A stretch of 43,953 nucleotides of DNA from JAVBMU01 sp031551755 (GTDB taxonomy: Bacteria; Actinomycetota; Actinomycetes; Actinomycetales; Cellulomonadaceae), in contig JAVBNE010000021.1 in NCBI GenBank assembly GCA_031551755.1, positions 1-43,953 of the forward strand, given 5' to 3'. Both the position numbers and the translations under genes were made by a program. This document shows, one piece after another, positions 6,862 to 15,179 of the stretch (position 1 is its first letter; each line of letters opens with the position of its first letter). Under the pieces are notes generated by a model. That model was not told where the DNA came from. It saw nothing but the letters and a program-made list of their open reading frames with translations, and ran no database searches.

Positions 6862-8319
6862 TCAGTCTTCCTCCGCGAGCAAGTACACGGTGTTGCGGGC
6901 TCCAAGCCCACCACGCATCACGACACGATTCGTGGCGATGAGCTTTTCGAGCGCGTAGCGCGTCTGTGAGCGAGTCAAACCGGTGCGGTCGATGATCGAA
7001 TTACGATCCAGCGACCCCGCCGCGAGAACAGTCAGAATCCGAGTCTGAGGATCGCCCGACTGGGCGTGAGGTGCCGACACCAGCGTGCTCTGTTCCACGC
7101 GCGGCCTCATCAGCACCGCAGTGAAGGTCACAGCTTGGTCGATGAAGATCGGTGGATCGGCGGGCCATTCATTGAGCGCTCGCTGCACCTCGCCGATACC
7201 GCCGCCTTCTCCTTCGATTACTCGCGCGCCTTGGGAGGTGCTGAGGTACGCGCAGATGCCGTAGAGGTGCTCGTTGACAGCGGACTTTCCCGCAGCGGTC
7301 CCGAGTTGCTCGCGGCTCACGCCCCAGAGTCCGCCCGGGCTGGTGATGACCAACCGATCGGGCAGGAGTCGAATCTCGATGCGCTTGGTTTGCGTATGTG
7401 GTCCGAGATCGCGATGCACGAGGGCATTTGCGATGAGCTCCCGCACGGCACTGAGCGGTAGCTCGGGGTGGTCGTAGTTGTGGCCATCGGCACCAACGCG
7501 AACGCCTGTACGGAGGTTTCGACGCGCCCAATCCATGCTCGCGTCTAGGAGGTCGGGTACCGGTCCATCAAGATGCACGAGATCAACAAGACGGTTGGCT
7601 GACCCCGGTTCGGTAACGACGGCGGCTGTCACCGAAAGGCTCGGTGCGAACTGCTGCGGATACTCACCAAGTGCATAGAGGCCCGCAAGCGTCACTCGGT
7701 TGCTGTCGGCGCCCAGCACTCCACGACGCCGGAGCAGCGTCTCTTCGTCTACGTCTCGAAGTCGACGTGAACTCACCCGGACTGCTGAGACGAACCCATT
7801 GACCAGGTGTGGGTCGAGGTCCGCGATCGTCGCGCGCTCAACCGTCCCCACGTCGTAACGCGGTCGGTCACGCACTGCGAGGAGTTGCTGCTCCTCGGCC
7901 GCACTCATCGCGTAGTCGCCATCGGCCTGTCGCAGATACGCGCGGCCTCCGGTCTTGCATGGGCGCTGGTGGGCGCTGAGCCCCTGTACCTCGGCGATCA
8001 CAATCTGCTTGCCTGCAATCGCCAGGGTCTCGAAGGTAACCGTAACCGGCGGCGTCACCGCCTGCCTTGCTTGAGAAGCGATCGCCTGCTCCGCTGTGGC
8101 CGGGTCCTTCACTCCGGTTATGGCGAAGTCGGCGCGCTCATCGAGTCCGACGATCACGACCCCACCGTCGGGCATGTTCCCGAACGCACACAGCGTTGCG
8201 GCGAGATCAGGCACCCCACCGGCACCGCGCTTGACCTCCACGCCGGTGAAGTCGCCCCGGTGCGCCCGCATCTTCTCGACGAGGGCGAGCACAGCAGGTG
8301 CATCCCAGATCATGGCCAT
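6862..8319 (-). CDS. Schlafen AlbA_2 / HATPase (COG2865) putative transcriptional regulator
   Basis: A 485-residue protein. Residues 1-130 form a Schlafen-type AlbA_2 domain (FTGVEVKRGAGGVPDLAATL, GGVVIVGLDE). Residues about 280-400 carry a GHKL-type ATPase domain (LPLSAVRELIANALVHRDLG). The last 60 residues are a winged helix (ILTVLAAGSLDRNSIIDRTG, LTRSQTRYALEKLI). This domain set is common near restriction, toxin and mobile-element genes in actinobacteria and is thought to sense nucleotides and bind DNA. Starts are possible at 8319 or 8313. A TAGGCT box (8321-8326) 7 nt before 8313 favours a leaderless start there. Promoter repeats suggest autoregulation. Confidence 0.82.
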   Translation of the reverse strand: MAMIWDAPAVLALVEKMRAHRGDFTGVEVKRGAGGVPDLAATLCAFGNMPDGGVVIVGLDERADFAITGVKDPATAEQAIASQARQAVTPPVTVTFETLAIAGKQIVIAEVQGLSAHQRPCKTGGRAYLRQADGDYAMSAAEEQQLLAVRDRPRYDVGTVERATIADLDPHLVNGFVSAVRVSSRRLRDVDEETLLRRRGVLGADSNRVTLAGLYALGEYPQQFAPSLSVTAAVVTEPGSANRLVDLVHLDGPVPDLLDASMDWARRNLRTGVRVGADGHNYDHPELPLSAVRELIANALVHRDLGPHTQTKRIEIRLLPDRLVITSPGGLWGVSREQLGTAAGKSAVNEHLYGICAYLSTSQGARVIEGEGGGIGEVQRALNEWPADPPIFIDQAVTFTAVLMRPRVEQSTLVSAPHAQSGDPQTRILTVLAAGSLDRNSIIDRTGLTRSQTRYALEKLIATNRVVMRGGLGARNTVYLLAEED

Positions 8320-8320
8320 C

Positions 8321-8383
8321 AGCCTACCGCCAGAGTGCGAATTTCACACTCTAGAGTGCGGATCTAGCGAGCTAGAGTGCGAG
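8321..8383 (-). promoter_or_regulatory. Repeat-rich promoter of the AlbA/ATPase gene
   Basis: On the coding (minus) strand the motif CGCACTCT occurs three times, spread over 8332-8380, and a variant half site forms a perfect palindrome CACTCTAGAGTG at 8347-8358. A -10 box TAGGCT occupies 8321-8326, so the repeats cover the -35 region and upstream. Such clustered half sites are expected for cooperative binding, most simply by the winged helix of the gene's own product. Confidence 0.6.
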
Positions 8384-8568
8384 TCTGCAGGCTGGACTCG
8401 CATCCCGAACGCGCAACTCTGATCGCGTGGGCGTTCGAGCGTTACGCCACCGGCGAGACCTCCGTGACCGCGCTCCTGCGCGACCTCACCGCACGCGGAC
8501 TGCTGTCCGTGCCATCGCCGAAGGTCACGCTGACACCTATCCATGCAGCAGAGCCGCCGCTGGCCTAG
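8377..8568 (+). pseudogene. Large serine recombinase/integrase, internal fragment
   Basis: Forward-strand codons from about 8392 read DSHPERATLIAWAFERYATG, then ETSVTALLRDLTARGLLSVP and SPK. This is the hallmark of the recombinase domain of large serine integrases (P-ER-LI-WAFE-YATGE-S---L---L--RGL-T-P-PK). There is no catalytic resolvase domain before it and no zinc ribbon after it. The fragment ends 58 bases from tRNA-Val and marks an old mobile-element junction. Confidence 0.72.
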
Positions 8569-8625
8569 CTGTCACTATGAACAATGACGTGAGACACCTA
8601 TGAACGATGTCCCGCGTCATCACAA

Positions 8626-8702
8626 TGGTGGGCCCGGAGGGACTCGAACCCCCGACATCCACGGTGTAAACGTGGCGCTCTAACCAACTGAGCTACAGGC
8701 CC
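8626..8702 (-). tRNA. tRNA-Val (anticodon TAC)
   Basis: On the reverse strand the acceptor stem GGGCCTG pairs with CGGGCCC. The D arm reads GCTCAGTTGGTTAGAGC, the anticodon stem CCACG/CGTGG encloses loop TTTACAC (anticodon TAC), and the T arm is GGGGGTTCGAGTCCCTC. Discriminator A and an encoded CCA (8626-8628) complete it. Confidence 0.96.
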
Positions 8703-8739
8703 TGAACAGCGGGGGCAAGCATACCCGCACCGTGGCGAT

Positions 8740-9255
8740 CTACAGTCCCGCGAGCGCCGCCCGGTAGCCGTCGAAGTCGCGGCGCTGCCCTCGATCGTTG
8801 ATGACGGCCCATCTCAGGATGCCGTCGGGGTCGATGAGGAACGACCCTCGCAACGCGAGACCGTTCTCGTCGTCGAACACCCCGTAGGCCCGGGCGACGT
8901 GGCCGTGCGGCCAGAAGTCGGACAGCAGGTCGAAGCCGAAACCTTCCTGCGCCGTCCATGCTTTGAGGGCGAATACCGAGTCGCAGGAGATACCGAGGAC
9001 GGTGACGCCGGTCGTTTCGAAGTCTTCGATGTTGTCCCGCAGCTCGCACAGCTCGGAGGTGCAGATGCCGGAGAACGCGAACGGGAAGAAAACGAGCAGC
9101 ACCGCTTGTCCACGCAGGTCCGCGAGGTGCACCGGGGTGCCGTGGGTGTCGGTGAGCGTGAAGTCGGGCGCCGGCTCCCCGACCTCAAGCGCGGCCCCAG
9201 CCGCCGAACGCGCGGCCCGGTCCGCCGAGCGGCCCATCCCGCCGACCTGCGTCAT
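8740..9255 (-). CDS. ahpE: AhpE-type one-cysteine peroxiredoxin
   Basis: A 171-residue thioredoxin-fold peroxidase that reduces hydroperoxides and peroxynitrite. PAPDFTLTDTHGTPVHLADL opens the fold. The peroxidatic Cys65 lies in FPFAFSGICTSELCEL, and LLSDFWPHGHVARAYGVFDD is very close to mycobacterial AhpE. Cys70 could act in resolving or be incidental. The ATG at 9255 overlaps the DUF3052 stop in ATGA, so the two are coupled. An alternative ATG at 9237 would trim 6 residues. The ahpE-DUF3052-aceE order matches Mycobacterium, which supports the name. Confidence 0.9.
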   Translation of the reverse strand: MTQVGGMGRSADRAARSAAGAALEVGEPAPDFTLTDTHGTPVHLADLRGQAVLLVFFPFAFSGICTSELCELRDNIEDFETTGVTVLGISCDSVFALKAWTAQEGFGFDLLSDFWPHGHVARAYGVFDDENGLALRGSFLIDPDGILRWAVINDRGQRRDFDGYRAALAGL

Positions 9256-9665
9256 CGACCGCGGCCCCGGGTGCCGAGCTTTGTCGCCGACCAGTCCGGT
9301 GCGATCGAGAACGTGCTGGTCACATGCAGTCCGGCCGTGGTCGCGGCCTCCTGGATGTCGTTGTGCTCCACCTGTCCGTCGCGGCCCGGCTTCGGGGTGA
9401 ATACCCAAATCAGCCCGCCGTCGTCCAGGATCGTCTGCACATCCACCAACGTGTCGGTGAGGTCTCCGTCGTCGGAGCGCCACCACACGATCACGGCATC
9501 GGTCACATCGCCGTAGTCCTCGTCCACGAGTTCGGTGCCGATGAGATCTTCGATGTCGGCTCTCAGGTCGTCATCAACGTCGTCGGCCCAGCCGTACTCC
9601 TGGACCACTTGGCCGGAGTCGAATCCCAGGCGGTCCACGCCCTGGGGTGCCGTCGTGTCTGCCAC
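9252..9665 (-). CDS. DUF3052 conserved actinobacterial protein
   Basis: A 137-residue acidic soluble protein: QVVQEYGWADDVDDDLRADI, DAVIVWWRSDDGDLTDTLVD, LIWVFTPKPGRDGQVEHNDI, SFSIAPDW-type ending. This is the DUF3052 pattern, found next to aceE and ahpE in many actinobacteria. The GTG at 9665 is chosen over longer open reading because VADTTAPQG is the usual family start and a GAAGGGAA site lies just upstream. It is divergent from aceE with a 273-bp gap. Function is unknown; the repeated company of AhpE suggests a stress or envelope role. Confidence 0.85.
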   Translation of the reverse strand: MADTTAPQGVDRLGFDSGQVVQEYGWADDVDDDLRADIEDLIGTELVDEDYGDVTDAVIVWWRSDDGDLTDTLVDVQTILDDGGLIWVFTPKPGRDGQVEHNDIQEAATTAGLHVTSTFSIAPDWSATKLGTRGRGR

Positions 9666-9938
9666 TTGTGCGTCATTCCCTTCTCGTTGGTGTAAGCAAA
9701 GGTAGCTCACCCCACACCCGTGTGCCGCACTCGGCGGCGAGCCGCGAAGAGCGGGTGTCACATAGATCACGGGGCAAGCGCCCTCCACGGGTGTGACTTC
9801 GGACCCGGATGAGAACAGAATGGTCGGACCACACAGGTCCAGACGGCATCGAGGCCCCACAGGCGGCCCGGTGTCATGGCGTGGACCGAGTCGAGCGCCC
9901 GGGTACCCCTTCCCGCGCTCCGAACGAGAGGTTGCCAG

Positions 9939-12686
9939 GTGGCTTCGTACGACGAGACAGGACCGCTCATCAACGGTCTGCTGAGCCAGGTGCCGGACTT
10001 CGATCCCGGTGAGACTGGCGAATGGGTGGAGGCCCTGGACGGGCTGATCGACGAACGTGGGGGTCCGCGCGCCCGCTACGTGCTGCTCAGCCTGCTTAAG
10101 CGCGCCCGCGAACGGAATGTGTCAGTGCCGGTGGCACTGAGCACCCCCTACGTGAACACGATCAGCGTCCACGAGGAGCCGTACTTCCCCGGTGACGAGA
10201 CAATGGAGCGGCGCTTCCGCCGGGCCATCCGCTGGAACGCGGCCGTCATGGTCACTCGGGCACAGCGGCCCGGCATCGGCGTCGGCGGGCACATCTCCTC
10301 CTATGCCTCAGTCGCGACGCTGTACGAGGTGGGGCTCAACCACTTCTTCCGCGGCAAGGACCACCCGGGCGGCGGCGACCAGGTCTACTTCCAGGGTCAT
10401 GCCTCCCCCGGCGTCTACGCCCGGGCCTTCCTCGAAGGGCGACTGTCGGCGCATCAGCTCGACGGTTTCCGCCAAGAGATGTCGCATCCGGGCGGCGGGC
10501 TCCCCTCCTACCCCCACCCCCGGTTGATGCCGGACTTCTGGGAGTACCCGACGGTCTCCATGGGCCTGGGTCCGTCCAGCGCCATCTACCAGGCGTGGAC
10601 CAACCGATACCTGCACAACCGCGGGATCCGGGACACCAGCCAGCAGGACGTGTGGGCCTTCCTCGGCGACGGCGAGATGGACGAGCCCGAGAGCCGTGGC
10701 ATGTTGCAGCTCGCCGCCCAACAGCAGCTCGACAACCTGACGTTCGTCATCAACTGCAACCTGCAGCGACTCGACGGCCCAGTGCGCGGCAACGGAAAGA
10801 TCATCCAGGAGCTGGAGGCCCAGTTCCGCGGCGCCGGCTGGAACGTCATCAAGGTCATCTGGGGCCGGGAGTGGGACGCCCTGCTCAACGCCGATAAGGA
10901 CCGCGCGCTGGTCAACCTGATGAACACCACGCTCGACGGCGACTACCAGACGTTCCGGGCGGAATCCGGGGCGTTCATCCGGGAACACTTCTTTGGCCGC
11001 GACCCGCGCACCAAGGCTCTCGTCGAGAACATGACCGACGACGACATCTGGAACCTCAAGCGCGGCGGCCACGACTACCGCAAGATGTACGCGGCCTACG
11101 CCGCTGCCCGCGCTCACACCGGTCAGCCGACCGTCATCCTGGCGCACACCATCAAGGGCTATGCGCTGGGTTCGACGTTCGCGGGGCGTAACTCCACCCA
11201 CCAGATGAAGAAGGTCGGCCTGGCTGACCTGAAGGGGCTGCGCGACCTGCTGCACATCCCGATCACGGATGCCGAGCTTGAGGCCAACCCCTACGAGCCG
11301 CCGTACTACCACCCCGGGGCTGACTCCCCTGAGATCGAGTACATGCTCGACCGGCGTCAGCGCCTCGGCGGGTTCATCCCCGAACGGCGCTCGTCCCCCA
11401 AGCCGATCACCCTGCCCCCGGACTCGGCATTCGACATCCTCAAGAAGGGTTCGGGCCACCAGGAAGTCGCCTCCACCATGGCGTTCGTCCGGTTGCTCAA
11501 GGACCTCATCAAGGACAAGGAGTTCGGTAAGCGGATCGTGCCGATCATCCCGGACGAGGCGCGCACCTTCGGCCTGGACTCGATCTTCCCGTCCGCCAAG
11601 ATCTTCAACACCCTGGGCCAGCACTACCTCGCTGTCGACCGTGAGCTCATGCTGAGCTACAAGGAGTCCGAGGCCGGACAGATCATGCATACCGGTATCA
11701 ACGAGGCCGGCTCCGCGTCGGCCTTCCAGGCAGTGGGCACCTCCTACGCCACCCAGGGCGAGATCATGGTGCCGGTCTACATCTTCTACTCGATGTTCGG
11801 CTTCCAGCGCACCGGTGACCAGTTCTGGGCGGCGGGCGACCAGATGGCCCGAGGGTTCATCATCGGTGCCACCGCCGGCCGCACCACGCTGACCGGCGAG
11901 GGCCTGCAGCACGCGGACGGTCACTCCCCGCTCCTGGCCGGCACGAACCTGGCGATGGTCCAGTACGACCCGGCCTACGGTTACGAGATCCGGCACATCG
12001 TCCGCGACGGTATCCACCGGATGTTCGGTGACGGCTCAGACGGCCGGGACCAGAACGTCATGTACTACCTCACGGTGTACAACGAGCCGATGATCCAACC
12101 CGTCGAGCCCGACGACGTGGACGTGGACGGCATCCTGCGCGGCATGCACCGGGTGTCAGCCGCCGACGGCGACGGACCCGGCGCGCAACTGCTCGCCTCC
12201 GGTGTCGGTGTGCCGTGGGCCTTGGAAGCCCAGGCACTGCTGCGCGAGGACTGGGGCGTGGCGGCCGACGTCTGGAGCGTGACGAGCTGGAACGAGTTGC
12301 GTCGCGACGGCCTCGCGGCCGACGAGGAGGCGTTCTTGAACCCGGACGCGCACCGCCGGACGCCGTATGTGACGTCCCGGTTGGTCGACACCCGTGGCCC
12401 GGTCATCGCGTCCAGCGACTTCGACCACTTGGTACCCGACCAGATCCGCCAGTGGGTCCCGGGCGACTACGCTGTGCTCGGCGCGGACGGCTTCGGCTTC
12501 TCCGACACCAGGGCGGCGGCCCGTCGGCACTTCAAGATCGACGGACCGTCCATGGTGGTCAAGACGCTTCAGCTGCTGGCCCGCCGTGGCGAGGTCTCGC
12601 CCGACGCACCCGCGAAGGCCATCGAGAAGTACCGGCTGTTGGATGTCACCGCCGGCACCTCCGGGAACACCGGCGGCGACTCCTAG
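9939..12686 (+). CDS. aceE: Pyruvate dehydrogenase E1 component, homodimeric type
   Basis: A 915-residue thiamine-diphosphate enzyme that decarboxylates pyruvate and passes the acetyl group to lipoyl-E2, linking glycolysis to the TCA cycle and fatty acid synthesis. The TPP motif runs from GDG at 243-245 (FLGDGEMDEPESRG) to NCN at 272-274. Other family blocks are YFQGHASPGVYARAFLEGRL and GLQHADGHSPLLAGTNLA. The GTG at 9939 follows a GAGAGG site; open reading continues upstream but lacks family similarity. E2 and E3 genes are not here, normal for actinobacteria where E1 stands alone. It is followed by a strong hairpin and then the fatty acid regulator. Confidence 0.97.
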   Translation: MASYDETGPLINGLLSQVPDFDPGETGEWVEALDGLIDERGGPRARYVLLSLLKRARERNVSVPVALSTPYVNTISVHEEPYFPGDETMERRFRRAIRWNAAVMVTRAQRPGIGVGGHISSYASVATLYEVGLNHFFRGKDHPGGGDQVYFQGHASPGVYARAFLEGRLSAHQLDGFRQEMSHPGGGLPSYPHPRLMPDFWEYPTVSMGLGPSSAIYQAWTNRYLHNRGIRDTSQQDVWAFLGDGEMDEPESRGMLQLAAQQQLDNLTFVINCNLQRLDGPVRGNGKIIQELEAQFRGAGWNVIKVIWGREWDALLNADKDRALVNLMNTTLDGDYQTFRAESGAFIREHFFGRDPRTKALVENMTDDDIWNLKRGGHDYRKMYAAYAAARAHTGQPTVILAHTIKGYALGSTFAGRNSTHQMKKVGLADLKGLRDLLHIPITDAELEANPYEPPYYHPGADSPEIEYMLDRRQRLGGFIPERRSSPKPITLPPDSAFDILKKGSGHQEVASTMAFVRLLKDLIKDKEFGKRIVPIIPDEARTFGLDSIFPSAKIFNTLGQHYLAVDRELMLSYKESEAGQIMHTGINEAGSASAFQAVGTSYATQGEIMVPVYIFYSMFGFQRTGDQFWAAGDQMARGFIIGATAGRTTLTGEGLQHADGHSPLLAGTNLAMVQYDPAYGYEIRHIVRDGIHRMFGDGSDGRDQNVMYYLTVYNEPMIQPVEPDDVDVDGILRGMHRVSAADGDGPGAQLLASGVGVPWALEAQALLREDWGVAADVWSVTSWNELRRDGLAADEEAFLNPDAHRRTPYVTSRLVDTRGPVIASSDFDHLVPDQIRQWVPGDYAVLGADGFGFSDTRAAARRHFKIDGPSMVVKTLQLLARRGEVSPDAPAKAIEKYRLLDVTAGTSGNTGGDS

Positions 12687-12725
12687 TTCCCGCCCCGCCA
12701 TGGGAGAACCCAGTGGCGCGGAACG

Positions 12726-12767
12726 ACGCAGTGGCCCGGTCACCGAGCGGTGACCGGGCCGCTGCGT
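12726..12767 (+). terminator. Terminator after aceE
   Basis: A 19-bp stem (ACGCAGTGGCCCGGTCACC with its complement, one G-U pair) closes on a GAGC tetraloop 40 bases after the aceE stop. No long U tract follows, as usual in high-GC actinobacteria. Confidence 0.82.
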
Positions 12768-12875
12768 TCCAGCAGGGCAACGCCGCTGACGCAAGCCTCG
12801 GCAGCGGCGGATCAACCCGACCGGGGTTAACAAGTCACCCGGTCTTGCGCACCTCAACATCAGACGAACGGGGTG

Positions 12876-12908
12876 TTTGTGGACTCTCCACAAAAGGCGC
12901 CGTATGCT
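12876..12908 (+). promoter_or_regulatory. Promoter and palindromic operator of the PucR/FasR-like gene
   Basis: TTTGTGGA-CTC-TCCACAAA (12876-12894) is a perfect 8-bp-arm palindrome. It overlaps a possible -35 (TGGACT, 12880-12885), 17 bases before the -10 TATGCT (12903-12908). The -10 ends 6 nt before the GTG at 12915, again a leaderless layout. A dimeric repressor or autoregulator at this site would block RNA polymerase. Confidence 0.6.
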
Positions 12909-12914
12909 CCTGGC

Positions 12915-14117
12915 GTGACCGCCACCCGAACCACGGGGAACCCCGACAATCTTCAACGTCTGCGCGACGGCAGCGGACTGTTGATCGCCGCGGCTTCCCG
13001 GCGACTCGATCAGGAACTCGGATGGTACCGAAGCCTTCCGGCCGATGATCGCCTGCATGTCGCGATGGTGGCGCAGAACGGCATCTCCGCATTCGTGGCC
13101 TGGTACGCGGATCGGTCCGCCCCACCGCACGGCGTCAGTGAGATCTTCTCGGCCGCACCACCGGAGTTGACCCGCTCGATCTCGTTGCAGCACACCCTGC
13201 AGCTCGTACGGATCATCGTGGAAGTGGTCGAGGCCTACTCCGATCACCTGGCCGCACCTGGGGGAGAACACGACCTACGCGAAGCGGTGCTGCGATACTC
13301 CCGCGAGGTGGCGTTCTCCGCCGCCGAGGTCTATGCCCGCGCGGCCGAGGTCCGCGGCGCCTGGGACGCTCGGCTGGAGGCCCTGGTGGTCGACGCCCTG
13401 ATCCGGGGAGAGGCGGACGACTCGCTGCGCTCACGGGTTGCCGCGCTGGGTTGGAGTGGGCGCGGCTCGGCGCTGGTGATGGTGGGGACCACCACGAGCA
13501 CCCTCGACGAGGTCAAGGTGGCCGAGATCCGCCGAGCCACCCAACGGGCCGCCGGAGACGGCCTCGTCGGAATTCACGACGACCGCCTGGTCCTGGTCCT
13601 CGGCGGCGAAGGCGACCTGCTGGCGGCGGCGAAGTCGCTGCTCCCCCGGTTCGACGCCGGCCCCGTGGTCATCGGCCCGACCGTCGCGGGACTGGCCGAT
13701 GCCGCGACCTCCGCCGGCGCGGCGCTCGCGGGTCTCGCGGCAGCGGCCGCCTGGCCCCAAGCGCCCCGGCCAGTACTCGCTGATGAGCTCCTGCCCGAAC
13801 GTGTCCTGATCGGCGACATCAGGGCACGGCACACACTGGTCTCACAGGCCTATCGTCCATTGGCCCAGTCCTCAGGATCGGCGCTGGAGACCTTGTCGGC
13901 GTACCTGGGCACCGGTCGTTCTCTGGAGGCCGCCGCCCGGTCTTTGTACGTTCACCCCAATACGGTCCGGTACCGATTGCGCAAGGTCGCGGAGATCACC
14001 GGCTGGGATCCACTCGACGCCCGCGAGTCATTCGTGTTGCAGGTGGCCCTCGCACTCGGACAACTCGCCTCGTCGGAACCCGCGGAGGCCGTTGCCGGGC
14101 AACGGGCGCTTTTGTAG
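12915..14117 (+). CDS. fasR: PucR-family regulator, FasR-like activator of fatty acid synthesis
   Basis: A 400-residue protein. The first 130 residues are helical and unassigned; the middle is a GGDEF-like/CdaR fold; the C-terminus is the PucR helix-turn-helix (LETLSAYLGTGRSLEAAARS, then LYVHPNTVRYRLRKV). FasR of Streptomyces coelicolor sits in the same place and activates the fabD-fabH-acpP-fabF operon; mycobacteria have the homologue between aceE and fabD. The role here is inferred from family and position. The GTG at 12915 is preferred over the upstream in-frame GTG at 12873 because that would start inside the promoter palindrome. fabD follows 78 bases later. Confidence 0.85.
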   Translation: MTATRTTGNPDNLQRLRDGSGLLIAAASRRLDQELGWYRSLPADDRLHVAMVAQNGISAFVAWYADRSAPPHGVSEIFSAAPPELTRSISLQHTLQLVRIIVEVVEAYSDHLAAPGGEHDLREAVLRYSREVAFSAAEVYARAAEVRGAWDARLEALVVDALIRGEADDSLRSRVAALGWSGRGSALVMVGTTTSTLDEVKVAEIRRATQRAAGDGLVGIHDDRLVLVLGGEGDLLAAAKSLLPRFDAGPVVIGPTVAGLADAATSAGAALAGLAAAAAWPQAPRPVLADELLPERVLIGDIRARHTLVSQAYRPLAQSSGSALETLSAYLGTGRSLEAAARSLYVHPNTVRYRLRKVAEITGWDPLDARESFVLQVALALGQLASSEPAEAVAGQRALL

Positions 14118-14143
14118 GGTCACCACAATCGACCGTCTAAAGG

Positions 14144-14167
14144 TTGGTGCACGTCGTGACGCGCCAA
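14144..14167 (+). promoter_or_regulatory. Imperfect inverted repeat before fabD, candidate FasR site
   Basis: TTGGTGC (14144-14150) and GCGCCAA (14161-14167) form an inverted repeat with one mismatch and a 10-base spacer, 29 bases before the fabD start. Position and symmetry fit an activator site for the fab operon; no consensus is known to me for this organism. Confidence 0.35.
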
Positions 14168-14195
14168 ATCCGGGTTTCATTGGCACAGTTGACGG

Positions 14196-15179
14196 GTGCT
14201 AGCCGTCGTGTGCCCAGGACAGGGCGCCCAATCCCCTGGAATACTCACATCCTGGCTTGAGTTGCCCGGGACAGCAGACCGCCTGGCCTCGTTCACCGAG
14301 GCATCCGGGCTGGACCTGCGGACCCATGGCACCGTCTCCGACGCCGCCACCATCGCGGACACCGCAATCACCCAGCCGCTGTTAGTGGCGGCCGCCCTGC
14401 TGTCCTGGCGCGCGATCCTCGGCGATGATTCGCCGGCTGCCGACGTGACGGCGGGGCATTCGGTCGGTGAGTTCGCAGCCGCAGCAGTCGCTGGTGTCTT
14501 CGAGGACGCCGCTGCCGTCGGCCTCGTCACCGAGCGCGCCCGGTTCATGGCAGAGGCGGCCGCCGCGACTCCAGCCGGCATGAGTGCCGTCGTCGGGGGC
14601 GACCCCGCCCAGGTGTTGGCCGCGATCGAAGCCGCCGGACTGTGGCCGGCCAATGTGAACAGTGCCGGCCAGGTAGTAGCCGCCGGTGCCGTGGACGGGC
14701 TCGCGACGCTCGCTGAGAACCCGCCGGAGAAGGCCCGCGTGATCCCGCTCAAGGTCGCAGGAGCCTTCCACACCCCCTTGATGCAGCCGGCGTTGGAGTC
14801 CTTCACTTCGGTGGCGGCGACGTGGCCTGCAGCCGACCCGCAGTGTTTACTGCTGTCCAATGCCGACGGCGCGAGCTACGCCGACCTGACCGACGCGGGC
14901 CAACCGGCCGGGGCCTGCGGTTTCGGTACCGCTGCCAAGGTGTCCGCGCGGCTGGCTGCCCAGATCACCGCCCCGGTCCGCTGGGATCTGTGCCAAGAGA
15001 AGCTGGCCGATCTCGGCGTCACGGCCATTCTCGAACTCGCCCCCGGTGGAGTGCTCACCGGACTCGCCCGGCGCACCTTGACCGGAGTCGAGACGCTGGC
15101 TGTGAAGACGCCGGCCGATATTGACGCCGCCCGTGACTTGATCGACCGCCACTCCACTCTCAAGGGAGCCGCTGCATGA
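14196..15179 (+). CDS. fabD: Malonyl-CoA:ACP transacylase
   Basis: A 327-residue enzyme that loads malonyl groups from CoA onto acyl carrier protein for type II fatty acid synthesis. VVCPGQGAQSPG opens the fold. Catalytic Ser89 lies in TAGHSVGEFAAA and His192 in VAGAFHTPLMQPAL; ILELAPGGVLTGLARR is near the end. Length and motifs are normal. The GTG start at 14196 is the only one that gives the canonical N-terminus. The stop overlaps the fabH ATG in ATGA, so translation is coupled. Confidence 0.96.
   Translation: MLAVVCPGQGAQSPGILTSWLELPGTADRLASFTEASGLDLRTHGTVSDAATIADTAITQPLLVAAALLSWRAILGDDSPAADVTAGHSVGEFAAAAVAGVFEDAAAVGLVTERARFMAEAAAATPAGMSAVVGGDPAQVLAAIEAAGLWPANVNSAGQVVAAGAVDGLATLAENPPEKARVIPLKVAGAFHTPLMQPALESFTSVAATWPAADPQCLLLSNADGASYADLTDAGQPAGACGFGTAAKVSARLAAQITAPVRWDLCQEKLADLGVTAILELAPGGVLTGLARRTLTGVETLAVKTPADIDAARDLIDRHSTLKGAAA

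Noticed and set aside
8569..8625. Repeated CTATGAAC-ATG words near tRNA-Val, resembling insertion-sequence ends
   Set aside because: Only two short imperfect copies and no transposase remnant; not enough for a call.
8740..9486. A 248-residue version of the peroxiredoxin with an N-terminal extension
   Set aside because: The extension overlaps DUF3052 coding sequence in another frame; the ATGA overlap at 9255 gives the normal start.
10308..12017. 569-codon open frame opposite aceE
   Set aside because: The product is a low-complexity Val/Arg/Gly/Asp sequence without motifs, and aceE is unquestionable.
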